NCBI RefSeq assembly: GCF_020858115.1
Contig: NZ_JACYMM010000002.1
Location: 186,001-250,000 of the forward strand
Origin: Janthinobacterium sp. FW305-129
Lineage (GTDB): Bacteria > Pseudomonadota > Gammaproteobacteria > Burkholderiales > Burkholderiaceae_D
Direction: 5' to 3'
DNA length: 64,000 bases
Under the pieces are notes generated by a model, which was given only the letters and a program-made list of their open reading frames with translations, did no database searches and was not told the DNA's origin. Positions 41,667 to 50,185 of the stretch are shown one piece after another. The translations under genes and the position numbers were made by a program. The stretch's first letter is position 1. Each line of letters opens with the position of its first letter.

Positions 41667-43268
41667 CTATCGAAACGCCAAAACAGTCACAGCCTGCACC
41701 GCACTTTCAAAGGAAGATTCAAAGCAGACCCGGTTTCTGCCGGCTGCCTTGGCCTTGTACAGGGCCTTGTCAGCGAACTCAAGCAGCTCGACTGCCTGGT
41801 TTTCCAGATGCGTCGGCATAAACGCCGCCACGCCGACGCTGGCCGTCACCACGCCAGGAGGATTGCCCCGATGCTCGATTCCAAGCGATTGGACGGCATC
41901 GCGCACGCCTTCCGCCACCGCCAAGGCGCCGGCCATATCCGTGCCGGGCAATAAAACGACCATTTCCTCGCCGCCATAACGCGCAGCAAGGTCTCCCGGC
42001 CGGCGCATGCTGTAGGCCACCACCTTGCCAATTTTTCTCAGGCACTCGTCGCCGGCCACATGGCCATAGATATCGTTGTATTGCTTAAAGAAATCGACAT
42101 CGATCAGCACCAGTCCCATGGCGCTGCCTTCACGCTGCGCACGGCTGAATTCGGCAAGCAGCGACTGGTCGAAGTGGCGCCGGTTCGCCAGTCCCGTCAG
42201 CCCATCCTGGTTGGCAAGGCGGGCCAGGGTTTCATTGATCAACTCCAGCTCGTTACGCGCCTCCAGCAAACCCGCCTCGCTCTTGACCCGCAAATCGATT
42301 TGCCGCACCACGCGGTAACCGATGAAGGCAATCAGCAGTACCAGTACGCCACCCACCGCGTTTTGCAAAATCATGTCGAGACGCCACTCGGCGAGCACTT
42401 CTTCCTGCGACAAGGCGGCAGAGACCACCAGCGGGTATTCCTCGATTCTTCGGTAGCTGTTGATACGCGTTACGCCATCGACCCGCGACTTGATCACGGC
42501 CGTGCCAACGGGGCTCTTGGGCAAATAATCATGAAATAAAGGAAACTGCGAAAGATCGCGCCCCAGCATGCTTTCATCGAACGGCCTTCGCAATAAAAGA
42601 ATGCCTTTTCCATTCGCAATGAAAATGGCGCCTTTTTCTCCTATCGAAAAACGTTCGTAAAACTGCCTGAAATAATGCATATCGATGGTCGCCAGCGCCA
42701 CGCCGCCGAAACTGCCGTCCGGCATATTGATACGCCGCGATACCGTGACGATCCAGTCCCCGGTCGATTTGCTGCGCACGGGCGGGCCGACATAAGGCCC
42801 GCGGTCATCATGCGTTCGGTGGTAGTTGAAATAATCCCGATCGGAATTATTCAGATGGCTCAACAGCGTTTTCTGGGAGTTCACCAGCCAGCTGCCATCC
42901 TTGGCATAAATGAAGATGCCGTGCAGCTGCGGCAGCTCGCCGACACGGGTGACCAGCAATTTATGGATACGCTCCAGTTCAAGGTCGGAGACACCATCTG
43001 TCTCCACCCGCTCCACCAGTCCGACCAGCACCGTATCGGCTTCCTTGATGGTGTCATAGGCATGCTGCGCAACGGATTGCGCCAGATTGGCGCTTTCACG
43101 GGCCGCTTCATTGAGCTGCACTTCCCGCGCGCGCAAGGTCATCCATAATTGGATCGCCAGGAGCGACAAGCACACCAGCACGACAAAGAAGATTGCCAGC
43201 GGCAACAAAGAGAATCCCCGGAAACCGGCACCCAACAGGCGTGGCGGCAAGCTGCGTGACCTGGTCAT
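41667..43268 (-). CDS. Membrane diguanylate cyclase with periplasmic Cache sensor
   Basis: A 533-residue protein. A membrane segment (about 20–43) is followed by a periplasmic double-Cache domain (about 60–290, GIFIYAKDGSWLVNS, SDRDYFNYHRTH, GPPVRSKSTGDWIVTVSRRI), a second membrane segment (AVGGVLVLLIAFIGYRVV), and a GGDEF domain with the active site YGGEEMVVLLPGT and an RPGD inhibition site upstream. It makes cyclic-di-GMP in response to a small ligand, probably steering motility and biofilm. The substrate of the sensor is unknown. Transcribed alone; the 240 bases upstream are non-coding. Confidence 0.92.
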   Translation of the reverse strand: MTRSRSLPPRLLGAGFRGFSLLPLAIFFVVLVCLSLLAIQLWMTLRAREVQLNEAARESANLAQSVAQHAYDTIKEADTVLVGLVERVETDGVSDLELERIHKLLVTRVGELPQLHGIFIYAKDGSWLVNSQKTLLSHLNNSDRDYFNYHRTHDDRGPYVGPPVRSKSTGDWIVTVSRRINMPDGSFGGVALATIDMHYFRQFYERFSIGEKGAIFIANGKGILLLRRPFDESMLGRDLSQFPLFHDYLPKSPVGTAVIKSRVDGVTRINSYRRIEEYPLVVSAALSQEEVLAEWRLDMILQNAVGGVLVLLIAFIGYRVVRQIDLRVKSEAGLLEARNELELINETLARLANQDGLTGLANRRHFDQSLLAEFSRAQREGSAMGLVLIDVDFFKQYNDIYGHVAGDECLRKIGKVVAYSMRRPGDLAARYGGEEMVVLLPGTDMAGALAVAEGVRDAVQSLGIEHRGNPPGVVTASVGVAAFMPTHLENQAVELLEFADKALYKAKAAGRNRVCFESSFESAVQAVTVLAFR

Positions 43269-43508
43269 GGATTAACTCCCGGTTTGATATCCGGCAAAGT
43301 GTGCACCAAATAGGCAGCAACATACTCACACATCGTCACAAAAGATATAAAAAAGTTACCGCAACACTGGCCGGGCAAGGTGTTCTTTCCGCCATGGCGG
43401 CGTTGACTCCTGTTCCAGCCCGCAATTGTTTGCGGAAGCGCAATCCTATATGAAGCGGAATGCGAAACAATGCCAGTTCCCCCAGCGTTGCGTATCGCGG
43501 AGTTGAGC

Positions 43509-43973
43509 ATGCTTGAAGTACAGCCCAGGGACAAGCGTGGATTTTTCATCCTGCCGCAGGCTCCGGAAGGTGCCGGGTATTACGTCTATGGCACCCCTGG
43601 CAGGGGCGCGGGTCAATATGCGCATCCGAACATGATGATGGCGCTCCTGTATGTGGAGCGCGAATGGCAAGCGGTCGATGACCGGCAATTTGGCATTGGC
43701 AACATCAGTCTGGCTAACGGAACCGCCTATGGCCAGCACTCAACCCACAAATCCGGCTTGGAGGTGGACATTCGCCCGCTGCGCAAGGACGGCCTTCAAC
43801 TCCCTGTTTATTGGTATGACAGAGACTACGATCAAGCCGCGACGGCGAAGCTCATCGCACTTTTTCGTGCCCATGCCAGCGTGCGCAGGGTGCTGTTTAA
43901 CGATACCCACATTCCATTCGTGACGCCATTCAAAAATCACGACCATCACTTTCATCTGGAACTGAGAGCCTGA
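43509..43973 (+). CDS. Penicillin-insensitive murein endopeptidase-like protein
   Basis: A 154-residue protein from the ATG at 43509, which has GGAG six bases upstream; ATG 43470 is a weaker alternative. The LAS metallopeptidase ligands are visible in GQHSTHKSGLEVDIRPL (His and Asp) and NHDHHFHLELRA (His-x-His), and YAHPNMMMALLYV is near the N-terminus. These enzymes cut the D-Ala–meso-DAP crosslink of peptidoglycan. It has no clear signal peptide. A secreted-protein gene follows immediately after one base. Confidence 0.75.
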   Translation: MLEVQPRDKRGFFILPQAPEGAGYYVYGTPGRGAGQYAHPNMMMALLYVEREWQAVDDRQFGIGNISLANGTAYGQHSTHKSGLEVDIRPLRKDGLQLPVYWYDRDYDQAATAKLIALFRAHASVRRVLFNDTHIPFVTPFKNHDHHFHLELRA

Positions 43974-43974
43974 T

Positions 43975-44343
43975 ATGAAAACACTATGGCCTATGGCGCT
44001 GAGCGCCCTCACCCTGTTTTCACCGGCCTATGCAGGTGGCAACAGCGACTGGGGCGCAGACAAACAGTTCAAGGGTTCTTATCTGATTTATTCGAACACC
44101 TTGGGCGAGCAACAACCTCCCACACCGCATGACCGCAAGATTTCTTTCATGGTCACGGGGGCCGTTGCCAAGGAAATGTTTGACTCCATGGCTCCGGATT
44201 CGAAAGAACGCTGCAGTTTGGAGAAAGGCTATCGGCAGCGCGATAAGGAAAATGTTTCCTGTGTCCGGGATCATGACGGCTACAGGTGCTACTTCGGCTT
44301 TAACTTGCGCAATGGCAAAAGCATAGGTGGCTCGATTTGCTAG
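43975..44343 (+). CDS. Secreted hypothetical protein next to the endopeptidase
   Basis: A 122-residue protein with a signal peptide (MKTLWPMALSALTLFSPAYA, cut before GGN). The mature part has four cysteines (RCSLEKG, SCVRD, YRCYFGF, GGSIC), suggesting two disulphides. It starts one base after the endopeptidase stop, so the pair is co-translated. It may be a partner or inhibitor of that enzyme; no family recognised. Confidence 0.7.
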   Translation: MKTLWPMALSALTLFSPAYAGGNSDWGADKQFKGSYLIYSNTLGEQQPPTPHDRKISFMVTGAVAKEMFDSMAPDSKERCSLEKGYRQRDKENVSCVRDHDGYRCYFGFNLRNGKSIGGSIC

Positions 44344-44390
44344 CGTCCATACAGCCTGGCAGCCATTAAACAGCCAGGCTCCCGCGCCCC

Positions 44391-44633
44391 CTACCTTCGG
44401 CTCAACGGCACATACTCGCCCGGCAAGCCCGCCACTTCCAGCGCATCGGCAAACGCCAGTAAAAATTTCGCCGGGCCATGTTCGGACACCAGCAGGGAGG
44501 CGCCCTTGTGGCGCAGCAGTTTCAGCACTTCCTGCTGGTGCGCCTGGTATTCCTGTGAATGGCCGTAGAACGTTTGATACATCTCAAGGGTTTCCATGGC
44601 CTTGGCGGCCAGGATGAATTCGGGTTTGTCCAT
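44391..44633 (-). CDS. Small conserved-looking hypothetical protein
   Basis: An 80-residue helical protein starting MDKPEFILAAKAMETLEMYQTFYG, with GGAG upstream. No membrane segment and no family recognised. KFLLAFADALEVAGLPGEYVP at the C-terminus is the best recognition sequence for a search. It is alone on this strand; the gap 44634–44884 upstream shows nothing obvious. Confidence 0.6.
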   Translation of the reverse strand: MDKPEFILAAKAMETLEMYQTFYGHSQEYQAHQQEVLKLLRHKGASLLVSEHGPAKFLLAFADALEVAGLPGEYVPLSRR

Positions 44634-44884
44634 GATGTCTCCTCGTTGTTACTGCTGCCAAAACCACGAAAAAAAACCTGCAGGACGTGCTGGCGCGTGC
44701 CGGTCGCACTGCCTTGCGGCAACCACATCCGTATTTCCATCATACGCCTCAAGCGGGCCGTTGCGCCGTCCTGCCGTGCATCTTTTTCTATCGCTCCCAT
44801 CCGGCGCCATCGCTGCGGTGCGCGCGCTGGCGCCAGGTGCCCGCGCATGGCATCATGCGCGTTGCCCACCCCTCATAACGACAT

Positions 44885-45634
44885 ATGGACCAATATCACT
44901 TCCTCGTAGGCGAATTCAAGAAAAATACCCCCTTCATTGCCGCTGCGGCCAGCGCGCAGCTGTTTGCCTGGTTCGCGCACATCGGCGAACCCGTCGAGCG
45001 CTACGGCAACAAGCGCGGCAAGATCGTCAAGTTCTCACAGCGAAATTACGAGAAGATGCTGTTCGCGCCAGAGACCAACAGCATCGGACTGCTTTCACCG
45101 CGTCTCGTACCGCCCGACGAAGCTTACGAGGCCGTCAATTGCGACGCGCAGGCCATGTATTCATCGGACTCGGAGCTGGTTCTGTCCATACGCGCCAGCA
45201 AGCTTGCGCTGGCGCCGCTGTTCGACGGTGCGCGGGCCATACCCGGCCTGTTTGAGCATTGCGAATATGTGTACTGCTACGCTGAAACGCAGGGCTATGG
45301 CACCGGCTACGCACTCGGCTACCGGCAGCTCGATGAGGCCCATCCGATGACCTTTGGCACGCCTTGCCCCGCAAATAACTGGGCCGCCATCAAACGGCGC
45401 GGGTTGCAAGATGCGCACCTGCGCGATGTCTATCCCATCAATGGTTTCACGCAAGCCAGACTGGATGCGCTGCCGCCCGAGCGCCGGCAAGCGCTGCGCG
45501 CTGCGATGCAAACCCATGGCCGCTGTGAAGAGCATGCCGGCTGGATCTTCTGGCACCTGCAGCCCGGGGAACTGGAAGCGGCCCGCGCCGCACTGAACGC
45601 ACACGCCATGCTGGGCGCCTACATCAACAACTGA
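44885..45634 (+). CDS. Hypothetical protein (249 aa)
   Basis: Starts MDQYHFLVGEFKKNTPFIAAAA. It has several aromatic motifs (YGTGYALGYRQLDEAHPMTFG, WAAIKRRGLQDAHLRDVYPING, HAGWIFWHLQPGEL) and no signal peptide or membrane helix. I cannot place it in a family. A small gene follows five bases downstream on the same strand, forming a pair. Confidence 0.7.
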   Translation: MDQYHFLVGEFKKNTPFIAAAASAQLFAWFAHIGEPVERYGNKRGKIVKFSQRNYEKMLFAPETNSIGLLSPRLVPPDEAYEAVNCDAQAMYSSDSELVLSIRASKLALAPLFDGARAIPGLFEHCEYVYCYAETQGYGTGYALGYRQLDEAHPMTFGTPCPANNWAAIKRRGLQDAHLRDVYPINGFTQARLDALPPERRQALRAAMQTHGRCEEHAGWIFWHLQPGELEAARAALNAHAMLGAYINN

Positions 45635-45639
45635 AGCTC

Positions 45640-45882
45640 ATGACCCCACATTTATCGCTGCACTGCTATCTGCAAGACGCGGCCGCCGAACGTCCGCTGC
45701 CCTGCTCCGACGTGACGATACAGGCCGATCCGGCCACCCTGCGCGCCATCGCCCATTTTCTGCTGGCCAGCGCGGACGCCTTTGATCTGGCGCAAGACCG
45801 GGCCGGCATGCACGCGCACCTGCAAGATGCATGGGCCGGCTGGCAGGACGATTTCCCCGACCTGGTCGTGGTGGCCGCCTAG
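45640..45882 (+). CDS. Small hypothetical protein, immunity-protein-like size
   Basis: An 80-residue acidic protein starting MTPHLSLHCYLQDAAAERPLPC. The centre LRAIAHFLLASADAFDL and AHLQDAWAGWQDDFPDLVVV recall small immunity proteins of the Imm32 type, but this is a weak impression. It follows the 249-residue gene after five bases, so a two-gene unit is likely. Confidence 0.6.
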   Translation: MTPHLSLHCYLQDAAAERPLPCSDVTIQADPATLRAIAHFLLASADAFDLAQDRAGMHAHLQDAWAGWQDDFPDLVVVAA

Positions 45883-45945
45883 CTTGGCGCCCCGCTTGCT
45901 GCGCGTCGGGTAACATACGCCACCGTTGCCATACAGAGAACCTTG

Positions 45946-46950
45946 ATGCCCGATTCCCGAAACGCCCTGGCGTCGCTGCGCGCCGCCGTGCTGGCCGCCG
46001 CGCTGGCCAGCCTGTCCGCCTACGCCAGCCCGCCCGCGCATGAAACGCTGTTCCTCGCCACCACCCTGACCGCCCCGCATTCCTTTACCAAGGGCATCGA
46101 AGGGCCGGCCGTCGATGCGGATGGCAATATCTATGCCGTCAACTTTGCGCGCCAGCAAACCATCGGCAAGGTCAGCCCCGGCGGCGCTGCCGAGGTGTAC
46201 CTGACCCTGCCTGGCACCAGCATCGCCAACGGCATCCGCTTCGGCAGCCGTGGCCAGATGTATTTGGCCGACTACATGGAACACACGATTTACCTGGTCG
46301 ATCCGGCCACGCGCGCGCTCGCCATCCACGCGCGCGAGCCGCGCATGACGCAGCCGAACGACATCGCCATCACGGCCGACGACGTGCTGTATGCGAGCGA
46401 CCCGAACTGGAAGGAAAACACGGGCCGCGTGTGGCGCATCGCGCAGGACGGCACGGTAACCCTGGCGCTCGACACCATGGGCACGGCCAACGGCATTGAA
46501 GTGAGCCCCGACGGCAAGATTCTGTACGTGAATGAAAGCGTGCAGCGCAATATCTGGATGTATGACATCGCCGCCGATGGTAGCCTGAGCGGCAAGCGCC
46601 TGCTGATCAAGTTCGACGATTTCGGCATGGATGGCATGCGCGTGGACGTCGACGGCAACCTGTACGTGACGCGCTACGGCAAGGGCAGCGTCGTCAAACT
46701 GTCGCCGCAGGGCCGCATCCTGCGCGAGATCAGCGTGCCCGGCGCCAAGCCCAGTAACATCACCTTTGGCGGGCCCGATGGCCGCACGGCCTACGTGACG
46801 GAAGTGGTGCAGGGGCGGCTTCTGCAATTTCGCGTCGACCGCCCGGGCCTGGAATGGCAGCGGGCGCAGCGGCACAAGCAAAATGCGGCGAATGCGGCAG
46901 CGGCTGCAATGCCGCCACCGGCCGCGGCGGACAGCGTCAGCGCGGAATGA
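45946..46950 (+). CDS. SMP-30/gluconolactonase-like beta-propeller, secreted
   Basis: About 334 residues from ATG 45946 (TTG 45943 is directly before). A signal peptide (LRAAVLAAALASLSAYASP) is followed by six propeller blades with typical EGPAVDADGNIYAVNF, TQPNDIAITADDVLYASDPNW, GTANGIEVSPDGKILYVNES, MDGMRVDVDGNLYVTRYG and ITFGGPDGRTAYVTEV. Such proteins hydrolyse lactones or act as regucalcin-like esterases, here in the periplasm. Substrate unknown. The end overlaps the convergent reductase gene by 14 bases. Confidence 0.85.
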   Translation: MPDSRNALASLRAAVLAAALASLSAYASPPAHETLFLATTLTAPHSFTKGIEGPAVDADGNIYAVNFARQQTIGKVSPGGAAEVYLTLPGTSIANGIRFGSRGQMYLADYMEHTIYLVDPATRALAIHAREPRMTQPNDIAITADDVLYASDPNWKENTGRVWRIAQDGTVTLALDTMGTANGIEVSPDGKILYVNESVQRNIWMYDIAADGSLSGKRLLIKFDDFGMDGMRVDVDGNLYVTRYGKGSVVKLSPQGRILREISVPGAKPSNITFGGPDGRTAYVTEVVQGRLLQFRVDRPGLEWQRAQRHKQNAANAAAAAMPPPAAADSVSAE

Positions 46951-48004
46951 TGCGCTGCGCCTTCAGGCGCTCGAACAGTTTGATGAAGGCATCGTGCGTG
47001 TCCTGGTAGTCAAGAAAACCCGCCTTGCGGCTCTTGCCCATGTCCGTCATCACTTCCATCGGTCGGCCCAGGTCGGCATCCGTATGCCACCATGAGGCCA
47101 GGCGGCCGATGTCCGCTTCCGCCAGGCCATGCTGCTGCGCGATGGCACGCCATTGCGCGGGCGCGTCGTGCATGCGGCCGGCCAGCGGCGCCATCGTTTC
47201 CGGCAAGTCCGCCGCTTCGATGCCGAAATACGCGGCCAGGCGCGGCCACAGCCACTTCCAGCGGAACACGTCGCCATTGACGATATTAAAATCTTCGTTG
47301 CGCGCGCAAGGGCTGTCCGCCGCCCACGCCAGGTGGCGCGCGATCTGGCCCGCATCCGTCATGTCGGACAGGCCGTGCCACTGCGCGGACGAACCGGGAA
47401 AGACGAAGGGCTGGCCGCCGGCCTTGCATAAATTCGCGTACACGGCCAGGGTCAGGCCCATGTTCATGGCATTGCCCAGCGCATAGCCGATGATGGTGTG
47501 CGGGCGGTGCACGCTCCACGTGAAGCCGTACTGCGCGGCCGCGTCAAACAGCCGGTCTTCCTGCGCGTAATAAAAATTCTCGACAGGCTGGCGGCCCTGC
47601 TCTTCGCGGAATGGCGTGACGGGCACGGCGCCCTGGCCATAGGCATCGAACGGACCCAGGTAATGCTTGAGGCCCGTCACCAGCGCCGCGTGGCGCAAGC
47701 GGCCGTTCGGCCCCAGCGCGGCCAGCACGTTGGCCACCATGGCGCCGTTGACGCGGATGTTTTCCTGTTCATTTTCCTGGCGCGCCCAGGCTGTAAAAAA
47801 GACGTGGCTGGCGTCGAAGCCCGCCAGCGCGGCGGCGACGGCGGCGCCATCCGTCGCATCGAGCCGCAGGGCCGTGCAGCCGGCGGGCACTGGCGTGCGT
47901 CCGCGCGAGACGCCCGTCACTTGCCAGCCTTCGCCGAGCAGATGCGTGGCCAGATTGCTGCCGATGACGCCGCTGGCGCCGATGATGAGGGCGTGTTTTT
48001 GCAT
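46937..48004 (-). CDS. NAD(P)-dependent reductase, PRISE/epimerase-like SDR
   Basis: About 355 residues from ATG 48004, which has GGAG eight bases upstream (a longer ATG start exists at 48034). The cofactor motif is ALIIGASGVIGSNLATHL. The C-terminal parts NFYYAQEDRLFDAAAQYGFTWSVHRPHTIIGYA and FNIVNGDVFRWKWLWPRLAAYFGIE are typical of progesterone 5beta-reductase/iridoid synthase-like (PRISE) enzymes, which reduce activated C=C bonds. A LysR regulator is encoded divergently 95 bases away, the usual arrangement for a substrate-induced reductase. Confidence 0.85.
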   Translation of the reverse strand: MQKHALIIGASGVIGSNLATHLLGEGWQVTGVSRGRTPVPAGCTALRLDATDGAAVAAALAGFDASHVFFTAWARQENEQENIRVNGAMVANVLAALGPNGRLRHAALVTGLKHYLGPFDAYGQGAVPVTPFREEQGRQPVENFYYAQEDRLFDAAAQYGFTWSVHRPHTIIGYALGNAMNMGLTLAVYANLCKAGGQPFVFPGSSAQWHGLSDMTDAGQIARHLAWAADSPCARNEDFNIVNGDVFRWKWLWPRLAAYFGIEAADLPETMAPLAGRMHDAPAQWRAIAQQHGLAEADIGRLASWWHTDADLGRPMEVMTDMGKSRKAGFLDYQDTHDAFIKLFERLKAQRIIPR

Positions 48005-48099
48005 GAGAGTGGCTCCGAAAGAAAAATCCATCATATCCGCGACGTAAATTCTTATCCGCGATACTATTTCACCTCATTCATGAATAAAATTCGCGGATC

Positions 48100-49014
48100 A
48101 TGTTTTCATCAGAACATCTGAAGGGCCTTACGCCCTTCCTCGCCACGGCCGACGCGGGCAGTTTTACGAAGGCGGCCGAGCGCCTACACCTGAGCAGCTC
48201 GGCCGTCAGCAAGAGCGTGGCGCGGCTGGAAGAGCGGCTGGGCGTGCGGCTGTTCCAGCGCAGCACGCGCCGCCTGACACTGAGCGACGCGGGCCGCGCC
48301 TATTACGCCACCTGCAAGCGCGTGCTGCAGGAACTGGCGGATGCGGAAAACGTGCTGGGCGACCATGCGGCGGAACTGGCGGGCCAGGTGCGCATCGGCG
48401 TGCCCGCCGCGTACGGCCGGCTGCGCGTGATGCCGGCGCTGATCGGTCTGTGCGAAAAATATCCGCGCCTGCAGCCGGCCATCGCCTTCAGCGACCGCTT
48501 CGTCGACCTGTTCGAGGAGCGCATCGATATCGCCGTGCGCATCGGTGCGCCTTCGCACTGGCCCGCCGCGCTGGGGCAGATGCAGCTGGGCGACGAACAG
48601 CTGATCCTGTGCGCGGCGCCCGCCTACCTGGCGCGGCGCGGCACGCCCGCCTCCATCGCGGACCTGGACGGCCACGACTGCATCGCCTACGGCCGCGGCG
48701 ACGGTTCGCCCATGCCGTGGCTGTTCCCGGACGGGGACAAGGGCGGCCAGCTGGAATACCGCCTGGCGTCTCCCCGCATGACGGTGGGCGACGCGGAGGC
48801 GCGCACGGCCGCCGTGCTGGCGGGCCTGGGCGTGGCCCAGCTGGCCACCTGGCTGGTGGAAGACTGCCTGGCCACGGGCGCCATCGTGGCAGTGCTGCCG
48901 GAACTGGCCACGCCGGGCCTGCCCCTGTACCTGGCGTGGCCGCTGGCGCGCCAGCTGACGCCAAAGACGGGCACCCTGCTGCAGGAATTGCGGCAACGGC
49001 TGACGATCAGCTGA
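48100..49014 (+). CDS. LysR-family transcriptional regulator
   Basis: A 304-residue regulator. The winged helix-turn-helix is at about residues 7–65 (LTPFLATADAGSFTKAAERLHLSSSAVSKSVARLEERLGVRLFQRSTR). The effector domain starts near LAGQVRIGVPAAYGRL and has LFEERIDIAVRIG. It is divergent from the PRISE-like reductase gene, which it most likely controls along with itself. The effector is unknown. Confidence 0.9.
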   Translation: MFSSEHLKGLTPFLATADAGSFTKAAERLHLSSSAVSKSVARLEERLGVRLFQRSTRRLTLSDAGRAYYATCKRVLQELADAENVLGDHAAELAGQVRIGVPAAYGRLRVMPALIGLCEKYPRLQPAIAFSDRFVDLFEERIDIAVRIGAPSHWPAALGQMQLGDEQLILCAAPAYLARRGTPASIADLDGHDCIAYGRGDGSPMPWLFPDGDKGGQLEYRLASPRMTVGDAEARTAAVLAGLGVAQLATWLVEDCLATGAIVAVLPELATPGLPLYLAWPLARQLTPKTGTLLQELRQRLTIS

Positions 49015-49023
49015 AAATATCGC

Positions 49024-49045
49024 TTGACCCTGACGTAGCGTCAGG
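49024..49045 (+). promoter_or_regulatory. MerR-type promoter/operator upstream of the MerR gene
   Basis: TTGACC is followed at once by the dyad CCTGAC-GTAGC-GTCAGG (49029–49045). A dyad placed in the spacer of a promoter with a long spacer is the classical MerR-family operator. It lies 39 bases before the MerR gene, suggesting autoregulation. Confidence 0.65.
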
Positions 49046-49083
49046 ATCGAACCTGTCTGTACGCAACAAGAAAGGAGCAAACG

Positions 49084-50118
49084 ATGCTGTTAAAAATCGG
49101 TGAACTGGCCAGGATGACAGGCTTGAGCATCCGCACCCTGCACCACTACGACAGCATCGGCCTGCTCTCGCCTTCGGCGCGCACGCAAGCTGGCTACCGC
49201 CTGTACCAGCACGGCGACATGGACCGGCTGCACCGGATCATGGCGCTGCGCAAGTTCGGGCTGTCGCTGGCCGATATCGCCAACGCACTCGCCGGCCCGG
49301 ACCTGCCCTTGAGCGCCATCGTGGCGCAGCAGATCGCCATGCTGGAACGCCAGATCGCGCAGGCTTCCACCCTGCGCGAACGCCTGCGCACCTTGCAGGC
49401 GCAACTGGCGCAGGGGCAGGCACCGGAACTGGCCGAGTGGCTCACCACAATGGAGTTGATGACCATGTACGACAAATATTTTACCGAGGAAGAACTGCAA
49501 CAGATGCCGCTGCTGACAGATAGCGCCGTGGAACAGGAATGGAAGGCACTGGTGACGCGCGTGCGCGCCGCCAGGGACGCGGGCGCGGGCCCCGGCGATG
49601 CGCAGGCGCAAGCACTGGCCACAGAATGGATGGTCAAGCTGGTGCGCGACACGGGCGCCCACCCGGGCTTGTTCGCGCGCCTGAACAGCATGCACGAGCA
49701 GGAGCCATCCATGCAGGCTACCACCAGCATCGATGCGGAACTGATGCAGTTCATCATCGCCGCCTTCAACGCTTCGCGCATTGCGCTATATCGACCTTTC
49801 CTCGATGAGCAGGAATATGCGTATTTACTCGCCAACTACGGCAGGCGCTCGGGCGAGTGGCCGGCCCTGATCGCCGCCGTGCGCGCCGCCATCGATGCGC
49901 GCACGCCGCCCACGGATCCGGCCGTGCTGCAGCTGGCGCGGCAGTGGCTGGATCTGTTCCGCTCGTATGCGGGCACGGACCCGGCCACGCAGCTGAAGTT
50001 CCGCCAGGCGCACCAGCAGGAACCGCGCTTGATGCAAGGCAGCTTCGTCGACGCCGCCATGCTGCAATACCTGGGCGCGGCGATGGCCGTGGTGGCGCAG
50101 GAGCGTCCGGCCAAATAA
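49084..50118 (+). CDS. MerR-family regulator with TipAS-like ligand domain
   Basis: A 344-residue regulator with AGGAG before the ATG. The MerR DNA-binding domain covers residues 1–75 (KIGELARMTGLSIRTLHHYDSIGLLSPSARTQAGYRLYQ), followed by a coiled coil (IVAQQIAMLERQIAQASTLRERLRTLQAQLAQ). The rest resembles TipAS-type ligand-binding domains (MYDKYFTEEELQQMP, EWKALVTRVRAARDAG), and a second similar block (IIAAFNASRIALYRPFL..., EWPALIAAVRAAIDAR, QFRQAHQQEP-like) follows, so the ligand domain may be duplicated. It probably senses a drug-like molecule and activates its own promoter. Confidence 0.85.
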   Translation: MLLKIGELARMTGLSIRTLHHYDSIGLLSPSARTQAGYRLYQHGDMDRLHRIMALRKFGLSLADIANALAGPDLPLSAIVAQQIAMLERQIAQASTLRERLRTLQAQLAQGQAPELAEWLTTMELMTMYDKYFTEEELQQMPLLTDSAVEQEWKALVTRVRAARDAGAGPGDAQAQALATEWMVKLVRDTGAHPGLFARLNSMHEQEPSMQATTSIDAELMQFIIAAFNASRIALYRPFLDEQEYAYLLANYGRRSGEWPALIAAVRAAIDARTPPTDPAVLQLARQWLDLFRSYAGTDPATQLKFRQAHQQEPRLMQGSFVDAAMLQYLGAAMAVVAQERPAK

Positions 50119-50185
50119 GTTGACGTGTGGCATCTCGTGGGCGGGGCCATGTAGAATCGGCCTTCGCCCACGAGAGGAACCACCG

